From assembly GCF_003610235.1 (NCBI RefSeq), contig NZ_RAPR01000001.1, positions 8,680,001 to 8,744,000 of the forward strand: DNA of 64,000 bases, read 5' to 3'. The stretch comes from Catellatospora citrea (GTDB lineage: Bacteria > Actinomycetota > Actinomycetes > Mycobacteriales > Micromonosporaceae). The notes beneath the pieces are model-generated. The model had not been told where the DNA came from, searched no databases, and saw only the letters and a program-made list of their open reading frames with translations. Positions 34,515 to 42,455 of the stretch are shown piece after piece (the stretch's first letter is position 1; every line of letters starts with the position of its first letter). The translations under genes and the position numbers were made by a program.

Positions 34515-34585
34515 CGACCGGAAATCCGGTGGGGCTGCCGGGGCCCGGCGTCCATACTTGGCTCGATCTTCGACAGGCGGGGGAC

Positions 34586-37402
34586 ATGCGTACCAGCGAG
34601 CAGATCTATCACCGGGTGCGCTGGGATCCGCGGTTCGACCCGGAGCGCTTCGTGCTCGGCGTGCGCCAGCGCGGGGCCGGGCCCAAGCGGGTGCCGCTGC
34701 CCGCGTTCTCGCCCGGCGGCGACATCCCGTGGCACCGGGTGATGTTCATCGAGGCCGACGGGGTGCTCGTGTGGGACCGCGCGACCGGTCTCGACCAGGT
34801 CGACACCTCCGGCGCGGGCCTCGTGCGCCACCACGGCCTGCTGCCCGCACCGTTCTTCACCCCGGGTGCCGCGCACACCTGGCAGCCGGGCCACGGCTGG
34901 CGTCCCGCGCCCACCACCCCCGAGCCCGCCGTGCCCGCCCGGCTGCGCCTGCTCACCTGGAACACGCTGTGGGACCGGTACGACAGCGACCGCATCGACA
35001 CCGCCCGGCGGCGGCCGCTGCTGCTGGTCGCGCTCCAGGCCGCCGACGCCGACGTCATCGCGCTCCAGGAGGTCGAGCCGGAGCTGCTCACCTTGCTGCG
35101 CGACGCGCCCTGGGTCCGCGCCGGCTACACCCTGACCGACGACGCTGCCCCAGGTGGGCTGGTGCTGCTCAGTCGGCTGCCCGTACGGGAGGTCGGCAGC
35201 CACCGGCTCGCCCCGCACAAGGCCGCCGTCGCGATCGTGGTCGACACCGCCGCCGGGCCGCTGGCCGTCGCGACGACGCACCTGAGCAGCGACCACTCCG
35301 CCGACGGCGCGCGGCGGCGGCAGGACGAGCTGACCCGGCTCGCCGAGGGCCTGGCCGGCATCGGGACGGACCTGGTGCTGCTCGGCGACTTCAACGACGA
35401 GGGCGCCGCGCCCACCGCGATGCTCGGCATGGACGACGCCTGGACGCAGGTGCACGGGGCCGACGACGGCACGCCGACGTTCGACCCGGTCGCCAACCCG
35501 CTGGCCGCGGTGTCGTCGCTGTCCGGCGTCGCCCGGCGGCTGGACCGGGTCCTGCTGCGCGGCGGGCCGTCCGCCACCGCGGCGGAGCTGGTCGGCGACC
35601 GTCCCGAGCCCGACGGCCTCCACCCGTCGGACCACTACGGCGTCGTGGTGGACCTGGCCTTCGGCGGGGCGGGGGAGCGCGACGTGCTCGACGCCGCGCC
35701 GACCGCCCGCACCGCGCTGGCCTGGCTCCCGCCCGAGCGGGTGTGGCCGGCGGTCCAGGAGCTGCGCGCGGCGCACGACCCGCAGTTCCACCGCTGGCCG
35801 CCGCACGTGAACGTGCTGTTCGGGTTCGTGCCCGAGGCCGACTTCGAGCAGGCCGCGCCGCTGCTGGCCGCGGCCGCCGCCGAGGTCCCGCCGTTTCCGG
35901 TACGGCTGCGCGGGGTGCACACGTTCGGCCACCGCGACGACGCGACGATCTGGCTCGACCCGGCCGCCGACGGCGACGCGCCCTGGCGCCGGCTGTGGCA
36001 GGCGCTGCGGCAGCGTTTCCCGCGCTGCCGGGGCCGGGCCGAGGGCTTCACCCCGCACCTGACGCTGGGCCGCAGCCGCGACCCGCAGCGCGTGGCGGCC
36101 GCCTGCGCCGCGGCGCTCGGCGAGCGTCGGGCGCAGGTCGGCGAGCTGGTCCTGCTGTCGCGCCGCGGCGACGAGCCGATGCGTCCGCGCGCTGCGCTGA
36201 CCCTGGGCACGGGAGAGCTGCGCTGGCTGGCCGACGCGCAGGCCACGGGCACCGGAACACCGCAGGCTGCGCCGGTGCGGGCCTTGGCCCCCGCCGCCGG
36301 GGATGAGGCGGCCGCTTCGGCCGTCGAGCGGCTGGCGGCCGGGTTCGCCGAGGGGGTCGTGCACGTCACGGGGTCGCGGCGGATGGGCTGCGCGCTGCCG
36401 GGAGCCGATCTGGACCTCGTGGCGGCGCTGCCGGGCCGGGCCGATCCGGTCGAGGTGGCAGCCCGGGTGAGGGCTGCGCTGCCTGATGCGGTCGCGGTGC
36501 GGGCGGTCACCGACGCCCGGGTGCCGAGGCTGCGGCTGTCGGTCGGGGACCTCGACGTCGACCTGGTGGTGATCGGCACGGGCGGGCTCGGACCCGGCGA
36601 CGCCGTCGCCCGCCGCGCGGAGCTGGGCGAGGACACCGCGGTGGCGCTCAGCGCGGTCAGCGACGCCGATGCGGTACGCGCCGCCGTCGGGTCCCGGCAC
36701 GCCGCGTTCGCGCTGCTCGCCAGGCAGGTGAAGGGCTGGGCGCGGGCGAAGGGCCTCGACGCGGCTCCGTTCGGCGGGCTGCCCGGCCTGGCCTGGTCGG
36801 TGCTCGCCGCACGGACCGTGCTCGGTGCGCCGGTCGAGGCCACCGCCGAGATGTTGCTGCGGCGCTTCTTCGAGGACTGGGCGGCGTGGGACTGGCGGCG
36901 GGCCGTGTCGCTGACCGGTGAGGTTGCAGGCGTACACCCGGAAGGCGCGGTGCTGACGCCGACCGCGCCGGTGCGCAGCTGCGCCGACCAGCTCGGACCC
37001 GGTGGGTCGGACCTGCTGACGCAGGAGCTGTACCACGCGTGGGAGGTCATCGAGGAGGCGTCGAAGTCCGGTGCCGACCCGTGGCCGCTGCTCGTCGAGC
37101 CGCCGCCGCTGCACCGGCGCCATGCGCGCTGGCTCGTGGTCGGGGTGAGCGGCGACGACGAGACGCTCGGCCGGGTCCGGGGACGGATGCGCGCCCTGCT
37201 GAGCCTGCTCGACGAGGCCGGGGCGGCGCGGGCGCACGCCTGGCCGAGGCCGTTCCGGAACGGCCAGGTGATCTCCTTTGCCGTCGGCCTGGGCCGGGCC
37301 GAGGCGGACCCGGCGCTGGCCGCCGCCCTGCGGTGGGCCGGTGACCTGCCCGGCGTCGAGGTGACCCTGCTCGACAACGGGGCGGTCCCGACCCTGCGCT
37401 GA
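34586..37402 (+). CDS. Four-domain RNA end-repair protein: MJ1316 + EEP + 2H phosphoesterase + nucleotidyltransferase/PAP
   Basis: 938 aa, ATG 34586, GGCGGGGG a few nt upstream. Residues 1-75: MJ1316 (DUF504) domain, which recognises RNA cyclic-phosphate ends (IYHRVRWDPRFDPERFVLGV, DIPWHRVMFIEADGVLVWDR). 118-358: endonuclease/exonuclease/phosphatase domain with WNT (N126), QEVE (E162), H232, GDFND (D268, N270) and SDH (348-350). 378-545: 2H phosphoesterase with PHVN (H407) and PHLT (H491). 580-830: nucleotidyltransferase with GS (596-597), DLD (608-610) and DVD (657-659), then a poly(A)-polymerase-like core (QVKGWARAKGL, GGLPGLAWSVLA). The C-terminal about 100 residues are less clear. All catalytic motifs look intact. 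An rtcB gene lies 1.4 kb downstream. Confidence 0.88.
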   Translation: MRTSEQIYHRVRWDPRFDPERFVLGVRQRGAGPKRVPLPAFSPGGDIPWHRVMFIEADGVLVWDRATGLDQVDTSGAGLVRHHGLLPAPFFTPGAAHTWQPGHGWRPAPTTPEPAVPARLRLLTWNTLWDRYDSDRIDTARRRPLLLVALQAADADVIALQEVEPELLTLLRDAPWVRAGYTLTDDAAPGGLVLLSRLPVREVGSHRLAPHKAAVAIVVDTAAGPLAVATTHLSSDHSADGARRRQDELTRLAEGLAGIGTDLVLLGDFNDEGAAPTAMLGMDDAWTQVHGADDGTPTFDPVANPLAAVSSLSGVARRLDRVLLRGGPSATAAELVGDRPEPDGLHPSDHYGVVVDLAFGGAGERDVLDAAPTARTALAWLPPERVWPAVQELRAAHDPQFHRWPPHVNVLFGFVPEADFEQAAPLLAAAAAEVPPFPVRLRGVHTFGHRDDATIWLDPAADGDAPWRRLWQALRQRFPRCRGRAEGFTPHLTLGRSRDPQRVAAACAAALGERRAQVGELVLLSRRGDEPMRPRAALTLGTGELRWLADAQATGTGTPQAAPVRALAPAAGDEAAASAVERLAAGFAEGVVHVTGSRRMGCALPGADLDLVAALPGRADPVEVAARVRAALPDAVAVRAVTDARVPRLRLSVGDLDVDLVVIGTGGLGPGDAVARRAELGEDTAVALSAVSDADAVRAAVGSRHAAFALLARQVKGWARAKGLDAAPFGGLPGLAWSVLAARTVLGAPVEATAEMLLRRFFEDWAAWDWRRAVSLTGEVAGVHPEGAVLTPTAPVRSCADQLGPGGSDLLTQELYHAWEVIEEASKSGADPWPLLVEPPPLHRRHARWLVVGVSGDDETLGRVRGRMRALLSLLDEAGAARAHAWPRPFRNGQVISFAVGLGRAEADPALAAALRWAGDLPGVEVTLLDNGAVPTLR

Positions 37403-37447
37403 CACCGCCGTGAGCCCGCACGACTCGCGGGCCCACGGCGGATCTGC

Positions 37448-38554
37448 TCAGAGCGGGGCCACCCAGTACGGGCTGACCTCCAGCCACCCGTGCGCGCCCG
37501 CGCCGTTGAGGTGGCCGCTGCTGCCGGTGGACAGGGTGTACCAGGCGTCGACGAAGTCGGGGTCGTCGGTCCACCAGGACGTCGGGATGGCCGACAGGAT
37601 CGCGTCGACCAGCGGGATGTACGCCCCGACGTCGGCGATGGTCAGCAGCACCGCGGCGATGGCCTGGGCGAGCTGCTGGTAGTTGGTGTCTCCGTCGTCC
37701 TCCATCATCACCACGTCGGCGAGGTTGTACTTGTACGCCGAGAAGTGCACCAGCAGCTGGTTCGGGTAGTAGGTGGTGCCGTCGTGGTCCAGGTAGGGCA
37801 TCTGCACGATGTCGACCTTGGGGGTGCCGTCGAGCCCGAAGCCGCTGACGATGCTGTAGATCTCGGCCGCGCCCTTGATCCAGGGTTCCTGGTCGTCGGA
37901 CAGCCGGACCGCGTTCACCTTGGTGGCCCAGTAGCCGCCGCTCGCGAGGGCCGCGGCCGCGGGGGCGACGCCGCGCTGGGCGAGCGCCTGCCGCAGGATG
38001 TCCAGCCCGGCGGGCAGCGCCTTGGCGACGTCCACCTCGACGACGATCACCGGGCGGCTGGGCACGCGGATCGGGTCGAGCAGCACGCGGCGGCCGTCGG
38101 GCTCGTAGGCGACGATCGCCGCCGCGTCGTCGTCACCGGGGGCGGCGGCGACCAGCGGGACGGCGCCCGCGGCCAGGGCGGCGGCCATGCCGTCGTCGGC
38201 CAGCCGGGCCCGGACCAGGGAACCGGTGGCCGCGGGCAGGCCCTTGGCGGCGTGCACGGCCTGGTCGGCGGTGCGTACGCGGCCGGCAAGGGTGCTGTCG
38301 GCGCGCAGCGCGGACAGGTCGACGGGACCGGACCGGACCGCGGAGACCAGGGTGCGGCGCGCGGCCGGGTCGGTCAGTGACGCGGCGACCTGCCGGGCAA
38401 GGGTGTCCAGGGTGGACGCTACCCCGGCGGGTGCGACAGCCCGCGCGGGTGCGGCCTGCTGGGGGATCTGGGCGGTGGCCGGGGCCGCGGCGAGCACGGC
38501 CGCTGCCGCGATGCAGGCTGGTAGGACGAGATGGCGCAAGCGCGCAGGGCGCAT
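37448..38554 (-). CDS. Secreted DUF3103-like protein
   Basis: 368 aa, ATG 38554, AAGGAG 6 nt upstream. Signal peptide: Arg-rich start, hydrophobic core, AQA-like site (ATAQIPQQA, near residue 30). The mature protein has no recognised enzyme motif; the region VNAVRLSDDQEPWIKGAAEIYSIVSGF and the acidic MMEDDGDTNYQQLAQAI resemble the DUF3103 family. Two hydrophobic stretches (AIAAVLLTIADVGAYIPLVDAIL) may help surface attachment. It converges on the RNA-repair gene. Function unknown. Confidence 0.7.
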   Translation of the reverse strand: MRPARLRHLVLPACIAAAAVLAAAPATAQIPQQAAPARAVAPAGVASTLDTLARQVAASLTDPAARRTLVSAVRSGPVDLSALRADSTLAGRVRTADQAVHAAKGLPAATGSLVRARLADDGMAAALAAGAVPLVAAAPGDDDAAAIVAYEPDGRRVLLDPIRVPSRPVIVVEVDVAKALPAGLDILRQALAQRGVAPAAAALASGGYWATKVNAVRLSDDQEPWIKGAAEIYSIVSGFGLDGTPKVDIVQMPYLDHDGTTYYPNQLLVHFSAYKYNLADVVMMEDDGDTNYQQLAQAIAAVLLTIADVGAYIPLVDAILSAIPTSWWTDDPDFVDAWYTLSTGSSGHLNGAGAHGWLEVSPYWVAPL

Positions 38555-38806
38555 GACGTCTCCTTCGCATCCGATCCCGCGCTCGTGACGCAGGATCTCA
38601 TGGCGTTCAATGGATGCGGTACATATTGGAGCGTCGGTTTGGCGATGGCAAGATGCGCCGACCGGGCCCGGGCAGGGTCGCATGCCGGTGGCTGCGCGAA
38701 CGCCGTTGCCGCCGCAACTATCACCGGCGTGGCGTCGGCGGTCGGGCGTGTCGCCGGCGGCGTCCGCCCCCGCCGTGTGGCGCGGCGGACGCCGCCGGAC
38801 CGTGGA
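38555..38806. other. Intergenic region between rtcB and the DUF3103-like gene
   Basis: 252 bp holding the rtcB terminator (38754-38798) and the promoter of the DUF3103-like gene. The part from 38600 to 38650 is relatively AT-rich (for example TGGATGCGGTACATATTGG). No further coding sequence is supported. Confidence 0.55.
38754..38798 (-). terminator. Hairpin after rtcB
   Basis: 14-bp perfect arms (38754-38767 with 38785-38798; CCGGCGGCGTCCGC) and a 17-nt loop, 9 nt past the rtcB stop on the minus strand. Confidence 0.75.
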
Positions 38807-39994
38807 TCAGCCCTTGACGCAGACGATCTGCTTGAGCCGGGCCACGACCGTGACCAGGTCGGACTGCTGGGCCATGACCTCGTCGATGTCCTTGTAGGCG
38901 GCGGGGATCTCGTCGACCACGCCGTTGTCCTTGCGGCACTCGACGCCCTTGGTCTGCTCGGCCAGGTCGCGGGTGTTGAAGCGGCGGCGCGCCTCGTTGC
39001 GGCTCATCTTGCGCCCCGCGCCGTGCGAGGCCGACTGCAGCGCCGGCGCCGAGCCGAGCCCCTGGACGATGAACGACGACGCGCCCATCGAACCCGGGAT
39101 GATGCCGAAGTCGCCCGCCCCGGCGCGGATCGCGCCCTTGCGGGTGACCAGCAGCTCCTGGCCGTCGTGCCGCTCCTCCGCCACGTAGTTGTGGTGGCAG
39201 GAGATCTCCGGCTCGAACTCGACCTTCTTGAACTGCTTGCGCACCACGTCGCGCAGCAGCGCCATCATCACCGCCCGGTTGCGCCGGGCGTAGTCCTGCG
39301 CCCAGAACAGGTCCCGCCGGTAGGCGTCCATCGTCGGCTCGCCCGTGACGAACACGGCCAGGTCCGGGTCCGGCAGGTCGGCGTTGTGCGGCAGGTCCTT
39401 GGCCTTGGCGATGTGGTACTGGGCCAGCTCGTTGCCCACGCCCCGTGAACCGGAGTGCAGCATGAGCCAGACCCGGCCCTCGCCGTCCAGGCACACCTCG
39501 ATGAAGTGGTTGCCGCCGCCGAGGGTGCCCAGCTGCTGCATCACCCGGCCCTTGCGGCGCAGCACGTGCGGGGCCGTCAGGTCGTCGAAGTCGCTCCAGA
39601 ACCGGTGCCAGCCGCGCAGTCCGGTGTTGAGGTGGTCCACGTCGACCGAGTGCTGGTGCAGGCCCATGCCGACCGGCACGGCCTTCTCGATGGCCGAGCG
39701 CAGCTTGGCCAGGTCGTCCGGTAGGTGTTCGGCCCGCAGCGAGGTGAGCTGCGCGGTCATGCCGCAGCCGATGTCGACGCCGACGGCGGCCGGAGCGACC
39801 GCGCCGCGCATGGCGATGACGGAGCCGACCGTCGCGCCGATGCCGACGTGCACGTCGGGCATCACGGCCACGGCGTGCGTCCACGGCAGCGCGGCGACGT
39901 TGCGCAGCTGCTCCATGGCGCGCTCGTCCACGGTCGTGGGATCGGCCCACAGCCGCAGCGGAGCAGCGGTGTCACTGATGGTCTGGAAAGGCAT
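38807..39994 (-). CDS. rtcB: RtcB 3'-phosphate/5'-hydroxyl RNA ligase
   Basis: 395 aa, close to the family's usual length. Metal and active-site residues are visible: D74 and C77 (GVDIGCGM), N162-H163 (GGGNHFIE), H180 (HSGSRG), H267 or H268 (CHHNYVAEE), and the guanylylated His324 in SHGAGRKMSR. RtcB joins RNA 2',3'-cyclic phosphate or 3'-phosphate ends to 5'-OH ends with GTP and Mn2+. ATG 39994 has a weak GGGGGAA site. No archease or RtcA is next to it. Together with the gene at 34586 it makes an RNA end-repair locus. Confidence 0.93.
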   Translation of the reverse strand: MPFQTISDTAAPLRLWADPTTVDERAMEQLRNVAALPWTHAVAVMPDVHVGIGATVGSVIAMRGAVAPAAVGVDIGCGMTAQLTSLRAEHLPDDLAKLRSAIEKAVPVGMGLHQHSVDVDHLNTGLRGWHRFWSDFDDLTAPHVLRRKGRVMQQLGTLGGGNHFIEVCLDGEGRVWLMLHSGSRGVGNELAQYHIAKAKDLPHNADLPDPDLAVFVTGEPTMDAYRRDLFWAQDYARRNRAVMMALLRDVVRKQFKKVEFEPEISCHHNYVAEERHDGQELLVTRKGAIRAGAGDFGIIPGSMGASSFIVQGLGSAPALQSASHGAGRKMSRNEARRRFNTRDLAEQTKGVECRKDNGVVDEIPAAYKDIDEVMAQQSDLVTVVARLKQIVCVKG

Positions 39995-40091
39995 GTCGGT
40001 GGTTCCCCCGTCTTCGGTGCCGACGGAGAGTGTGCCGAGCCGAGCGCCGTCCGGCCACTCAATATCATTGTCCCGCTCCCGGCGGGGGCCG

Positions 40092-40700
40092 TCAGTCCGC
40101 GGTTTCGCCGTATGCGGCGGGGCGGCCGGTGCGCAGGCAGGAGGCCAGCCAGCGGGCCCAGCGATGGACGGCGCGCTGTGACTCGACGCCCATCATGAGC
40201 ACGGCGTAGTTGCCGAACCGGGGATGGGTCGGATCGTCCTGGCCCACGGCCCGCATGCGTGCCGCGTCGTGCTCGTACTCGGCGAGCAGGCGGGTCGAGC
40301 GGTCGGCCAGGTCGGTGTAGAGGGCGGCCATGGCGGTGGGGTCGGCGCTGGTGGCGGCGTACGCCTTCAGCGTGATCTCGCTGCGCGGCTGGGCGGTCGG
40401 TGGGATGACGAGCCAGGCGCGCAGGGCGGCCAGCCCGGCCGGGGTGACGGCGTAGGTCTTCTTCGCCCGGGGGCCCGGCCCGGCCTGCTCGACGGAGTCG
40501 ACCCAGCCCGCCGCCGCCAGCCGGGCCAGCTCGGGGTAGATCTGGCTGTGCCGGGCCGTCCAGAAGTGCCCGAGCGGGGCCTTGACCTGCTGGGTCAGCT
40601 GGTAGCCGGTGGCCGGTCCGCGGGTGAGCAGCGACAGCAGCGCGTAGCCCAGCGTCGAGCCGCCCGTCGTTGCCGAATCGTCACCCTCGACCGCCGCCAT
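40092..40700 (-). CDS. PadR family transcriptional regulator
   Basis: 202 aa. N-terminal PadR winged helix (LGYALLSLLTRGPATGYQLTQQV, residues 17-39; HSQIYPELARLAAAGWV; RAKKTYAVTPAGLAALRAWL) and a C-terminal vir_C-like helical domain. ATG 40700 has GAGG about 6 nt upstream. Two overlapping PadR sites occupy the 55-bp divergent promoter shared with the lipoprotein esterase, so it likely represses both. Confidence 0.92.
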   Translation of the reverse strand: MAAVEGDDSATTGGSTLGYALLSLLTRGPATGYQLTQQVKAPLGHFWTARHSQIYPELARLAAAGWVDSVEQAGPGPRAKKTYAVTPAGLAALRAWLVIPPTAQPRSEITLKAYAATSADPTAMAALYTDLADRSTRLLAEYEHDAARMRAVGQDDPTHPRFGNYAVLMMGVESQRAVHRWARWLASCLRTGRPAAYGETAD

Positions 40701-40714
40701 GCGGCCTCCTCACT

Positions 40715-40744
40715 ATGTAACTTCTGACATGTCAACTCTGACAT
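40715..40744. promoter_or_regulatory. Two overlapping PadR operators
   Basis: ATGT-N8-ACAT at 40715-40730 and a second ATGT-N8-ACAT at 40729-40744 share two bases; the junction forms the palindrome TGACATGTCA. This is the known PadR consensus, present twice in the divergent promoter of the padR gene and the esterase. Confidence 0.85.
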
Positions 40745-40755
40745 AGGGGGTTCTC

Positions 40756-41631
40756 GTGAAACGCGTCCTCGCCCTGCTCGGCATCGTCACCGTACTCACC
40801 GCCTGTAGCCCCGCCGCGCCTACGCCGCCCGCGCCGAGTCCGAGCCCGGCGCTCAGCCTGCCGCCGGACCAGCCCGGACCCGGGGATCACACCCTCGCCA
40901 TCGGGCACGGCGGTGTGAAGCGCGACTACGCGCTGCACGCGCCGCCCGGATTCCAGCCGGGGCAATCCCTGCCGCTGGTCCTCGTGCTGCACGGGCAGCC
41001 GGGCAACAGCGCGGGCGCGGCGGGGCAGAGCGGCATGAGCGCGATCGCGGACAAGGCCGGCTTCCTGGTCGCCTACCCGCAGGGGCAGGGCGGCACCTGG
41101 ACCCCCGGCACCGCCGGCGATCCCACCAGCGGCGACGTCGGTTTCGTCGCCGCGCTCGTCGACCACCTCGTGTCCACCTGGCACGCCGACCGCAAGCGGG
41201 TGTACGTGGCCGGTTTCTCGGCGGGGGCGGCGTTCAGCTACCGCCTGGCCCGCGAGCTGCCCGGCCGCTTCGCCGCCATCGCGCCGGTCAGCGGCCGGAT
41301 GGACACCGTCGCCGCCTGGACCGGGCCGCTGGGCACCGCCAACCCCGTGTCCGTGGTGACGTTCCAGGGTGGACAGGACATGCTCTCGCCCGCCTGGAGC
41401 ACCACCAACCAGTCCTGGCGGGAGGCCGCCCAGTGCGCCCAGCCGGTGGTCACCCCGCTCGCCAACGCCCGCGGGCGGGCCGAGCGCAGCGTGTCGACCT
41501 GCGCCAACGGCGGCGAGCACGTGGTGTACGGGCTGCCGACGATGGCCCATGAATGGCCGAACAGCCGCGAGCACCCCGTGGACGCGAGCACCCTGATCGC
41601 GGAGTTCTTCGCCCGGCACAGCCTGACCTGA
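40756..41631 (+). CDS. Secreted lipoprotein esterase (PHB depolymerase/LpqC-like)
   Basis: 291 aa from GTG 40756, AGGGGG upstream. Lipoprotein signal with lipobox LTAC (Cys17), Pro/Ser-rich linker to residue 45, then an alpha/beta hydrolase: oxyanion region LVLVLHGQPGNS, nucleophile GFSAG (VYVAGFSAGAAFSYRLA), FQGGQDMLSP and HEWPNS, whose His completes the triad. This is the pattern of the LpqC/PHB-depolymerase/feruloyl esterase group. Surface-anchored hydrolase, likely under PadR control. Confidence 0.88.
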   Translation: MKRVLALLGIVTVLTACSPAAPTPPAPSPSPALSLPPDQPGPGDHTLAIGHGGVKRDYALHAPPGFQPGQSLPLVLVLHGQPGNSAGAAGQSGMSAIADKAGFLVAYPQGQGGTWTPGTAGDPTSGDVGFVAALVDHLVSTWHADRKRVYVAGFSAGAAFSYRLARELPGRFAAIAPVSGRMDTVAAWTGPLGTANPVSVVTFQGGQDMLSPAWSTTNQSWREAAQCAQPVVTPLANARGRAERSVSTCANGGEHVVYGLPTMAHEWPNSREHPVDASTLIAEFFARHSLT

Positions 41632-41660
41632 CCTGTGGGCACCCGGTGATCACCGGCGTC

Positions 41661-41693
41661 CTCGGTCACGGCATGATGGCCGCCGTGACCGAG
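41661..41693. repeat. 12-bp inverted repeat over the start of the next gene
   Basis: CTCGGTCACGGC (41661-41672) faces GCCGTGACCGAG (41682-41693) with a 9-nt spacer that contains the -10-like CATGAT. The right arm includes the GTG start at 41685. It may be an autoregulatory operator or an RNA hairpin at the start codon. Confidence 0.6.
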
Positions 41694-42449
41694 GAAGATC
41701 CACTCGAAGACATGATCGTGAAGACCTGGGGTGGCTGCACGCTGCCCATCCGGCCGGTGGGCGGAGCGGCGGGGACCGCGTTCCTGTACAACGAGTTGCT
41801 GGAGTCGACTCCGGACGGCGACCAGGTGCGCGAGTGGGTGCTGACCGCGACCAGCCTGACCCGCAGTGAGCTGGGCGAATTCCGGGTGCGACCCGAACTG
41901 GTCGAGCCCGCTGGGGCCGCGGCCGACTACCTGATCGTGCAGGAGTTCGACGAGCGCTGGTCGCGTGGCACGAACGCGGCGGTCATGTCCTCGGGCGTGC
42001 TGGACGACTACGCGGAGCGCAAAGGCTTCCGGTGGACCATGGCGCAGGTGACCGACGGGGTCGCGGCCCGCGCCGAGGAGCTGCGTGTCCTCAGCGGCGA
42101 ACCCCATCGGGCGTACGCCCTCGGGCACGTCACCACGGCACTGGGAACGCCCGGGGAGGGACGGCCGCTGGCCGTCGCCTACTCAGGTGTCACCCGCGAC
42201 CCGGACGGTGTGGTGCGCTGGGCGGGCGCGCTGCCCGAAGGGTTCACGGGCGCTCCGGTCTTCCTCGCGCAGCATCGCAGCGGGCGGGAGTTCCGGCTGC
42301 TGTGCATCGGGTTGATCGCCGGCGGCGACCGCAACCCGACGGTCGCCACCTTCGACACGATCCGCAAGATGATCGACCGGCTCGGCGTCGGCGCGACCCC
42401 TGGGGTGTGGGAGCGGGTAACCGGGCTGCTGCGCCGCCGTCCGCGATAG
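41685..42449 (+). CDS. Hypothetical protein, possibly trypsin-like fold without catalytic serine
   Basis: 254 aa from GTG 41685; CATGAT 7 nt upstream fits a leaderless start, though ATG 41673 is in frame. The protein begins VKTWGGCTLPIRPVGGAAGTAFLYN, has VLTATSLTRSEL, and later LPEGFTGAPVFLAQ...LLCIGLIAGG. The last parts resemble the GxSGxPVF region of trypsin-like proteases with Thr for Ser, followed by the usual return strand. No His/Asp pair is obvious. A non-catalytic relative is a guess; no family is certain. Confidence 0.55.
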   Translation: MTEEDPLEDMIVKTWGGCTLPIRPVGGAAGTAFLYNELLESTPDGDQVREWVLTATSLTRSELGEFRVRPELVEPAGAAADYLIVQEFDERWSRGTNAAVMSSGVLDDYAERKGFRWTMAQVTDGVAARAEELRVLSGEPHRAYALGHVTTALGTPGEGRPLAVAYSGVTRDPDGVVRWAGALPEGFTGAPVFLAQHRSGREFRLLCIGLIAGGDRNPTVATFDTIRKMIDRLGVGATPGVWERVTGLLRRRPR

Positions 42450-42455
42450 GGCCGG

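Noticed and set aside
34502..37405. 967-codon open frame on the minus strand opposite the RNA-repair gene
   Set aside because: Composition is Arg/Gly/Gln/Val-rich with no domain; the sense frame has four clear domains. It is an antisense shadow of high-GC codon bias.
40072..40086. CCCGC/GCGGG hairpin after the padR gene
   Set aside because: Only 5 bp of stem in a G/C-rich context; too weak to list as a terminator.
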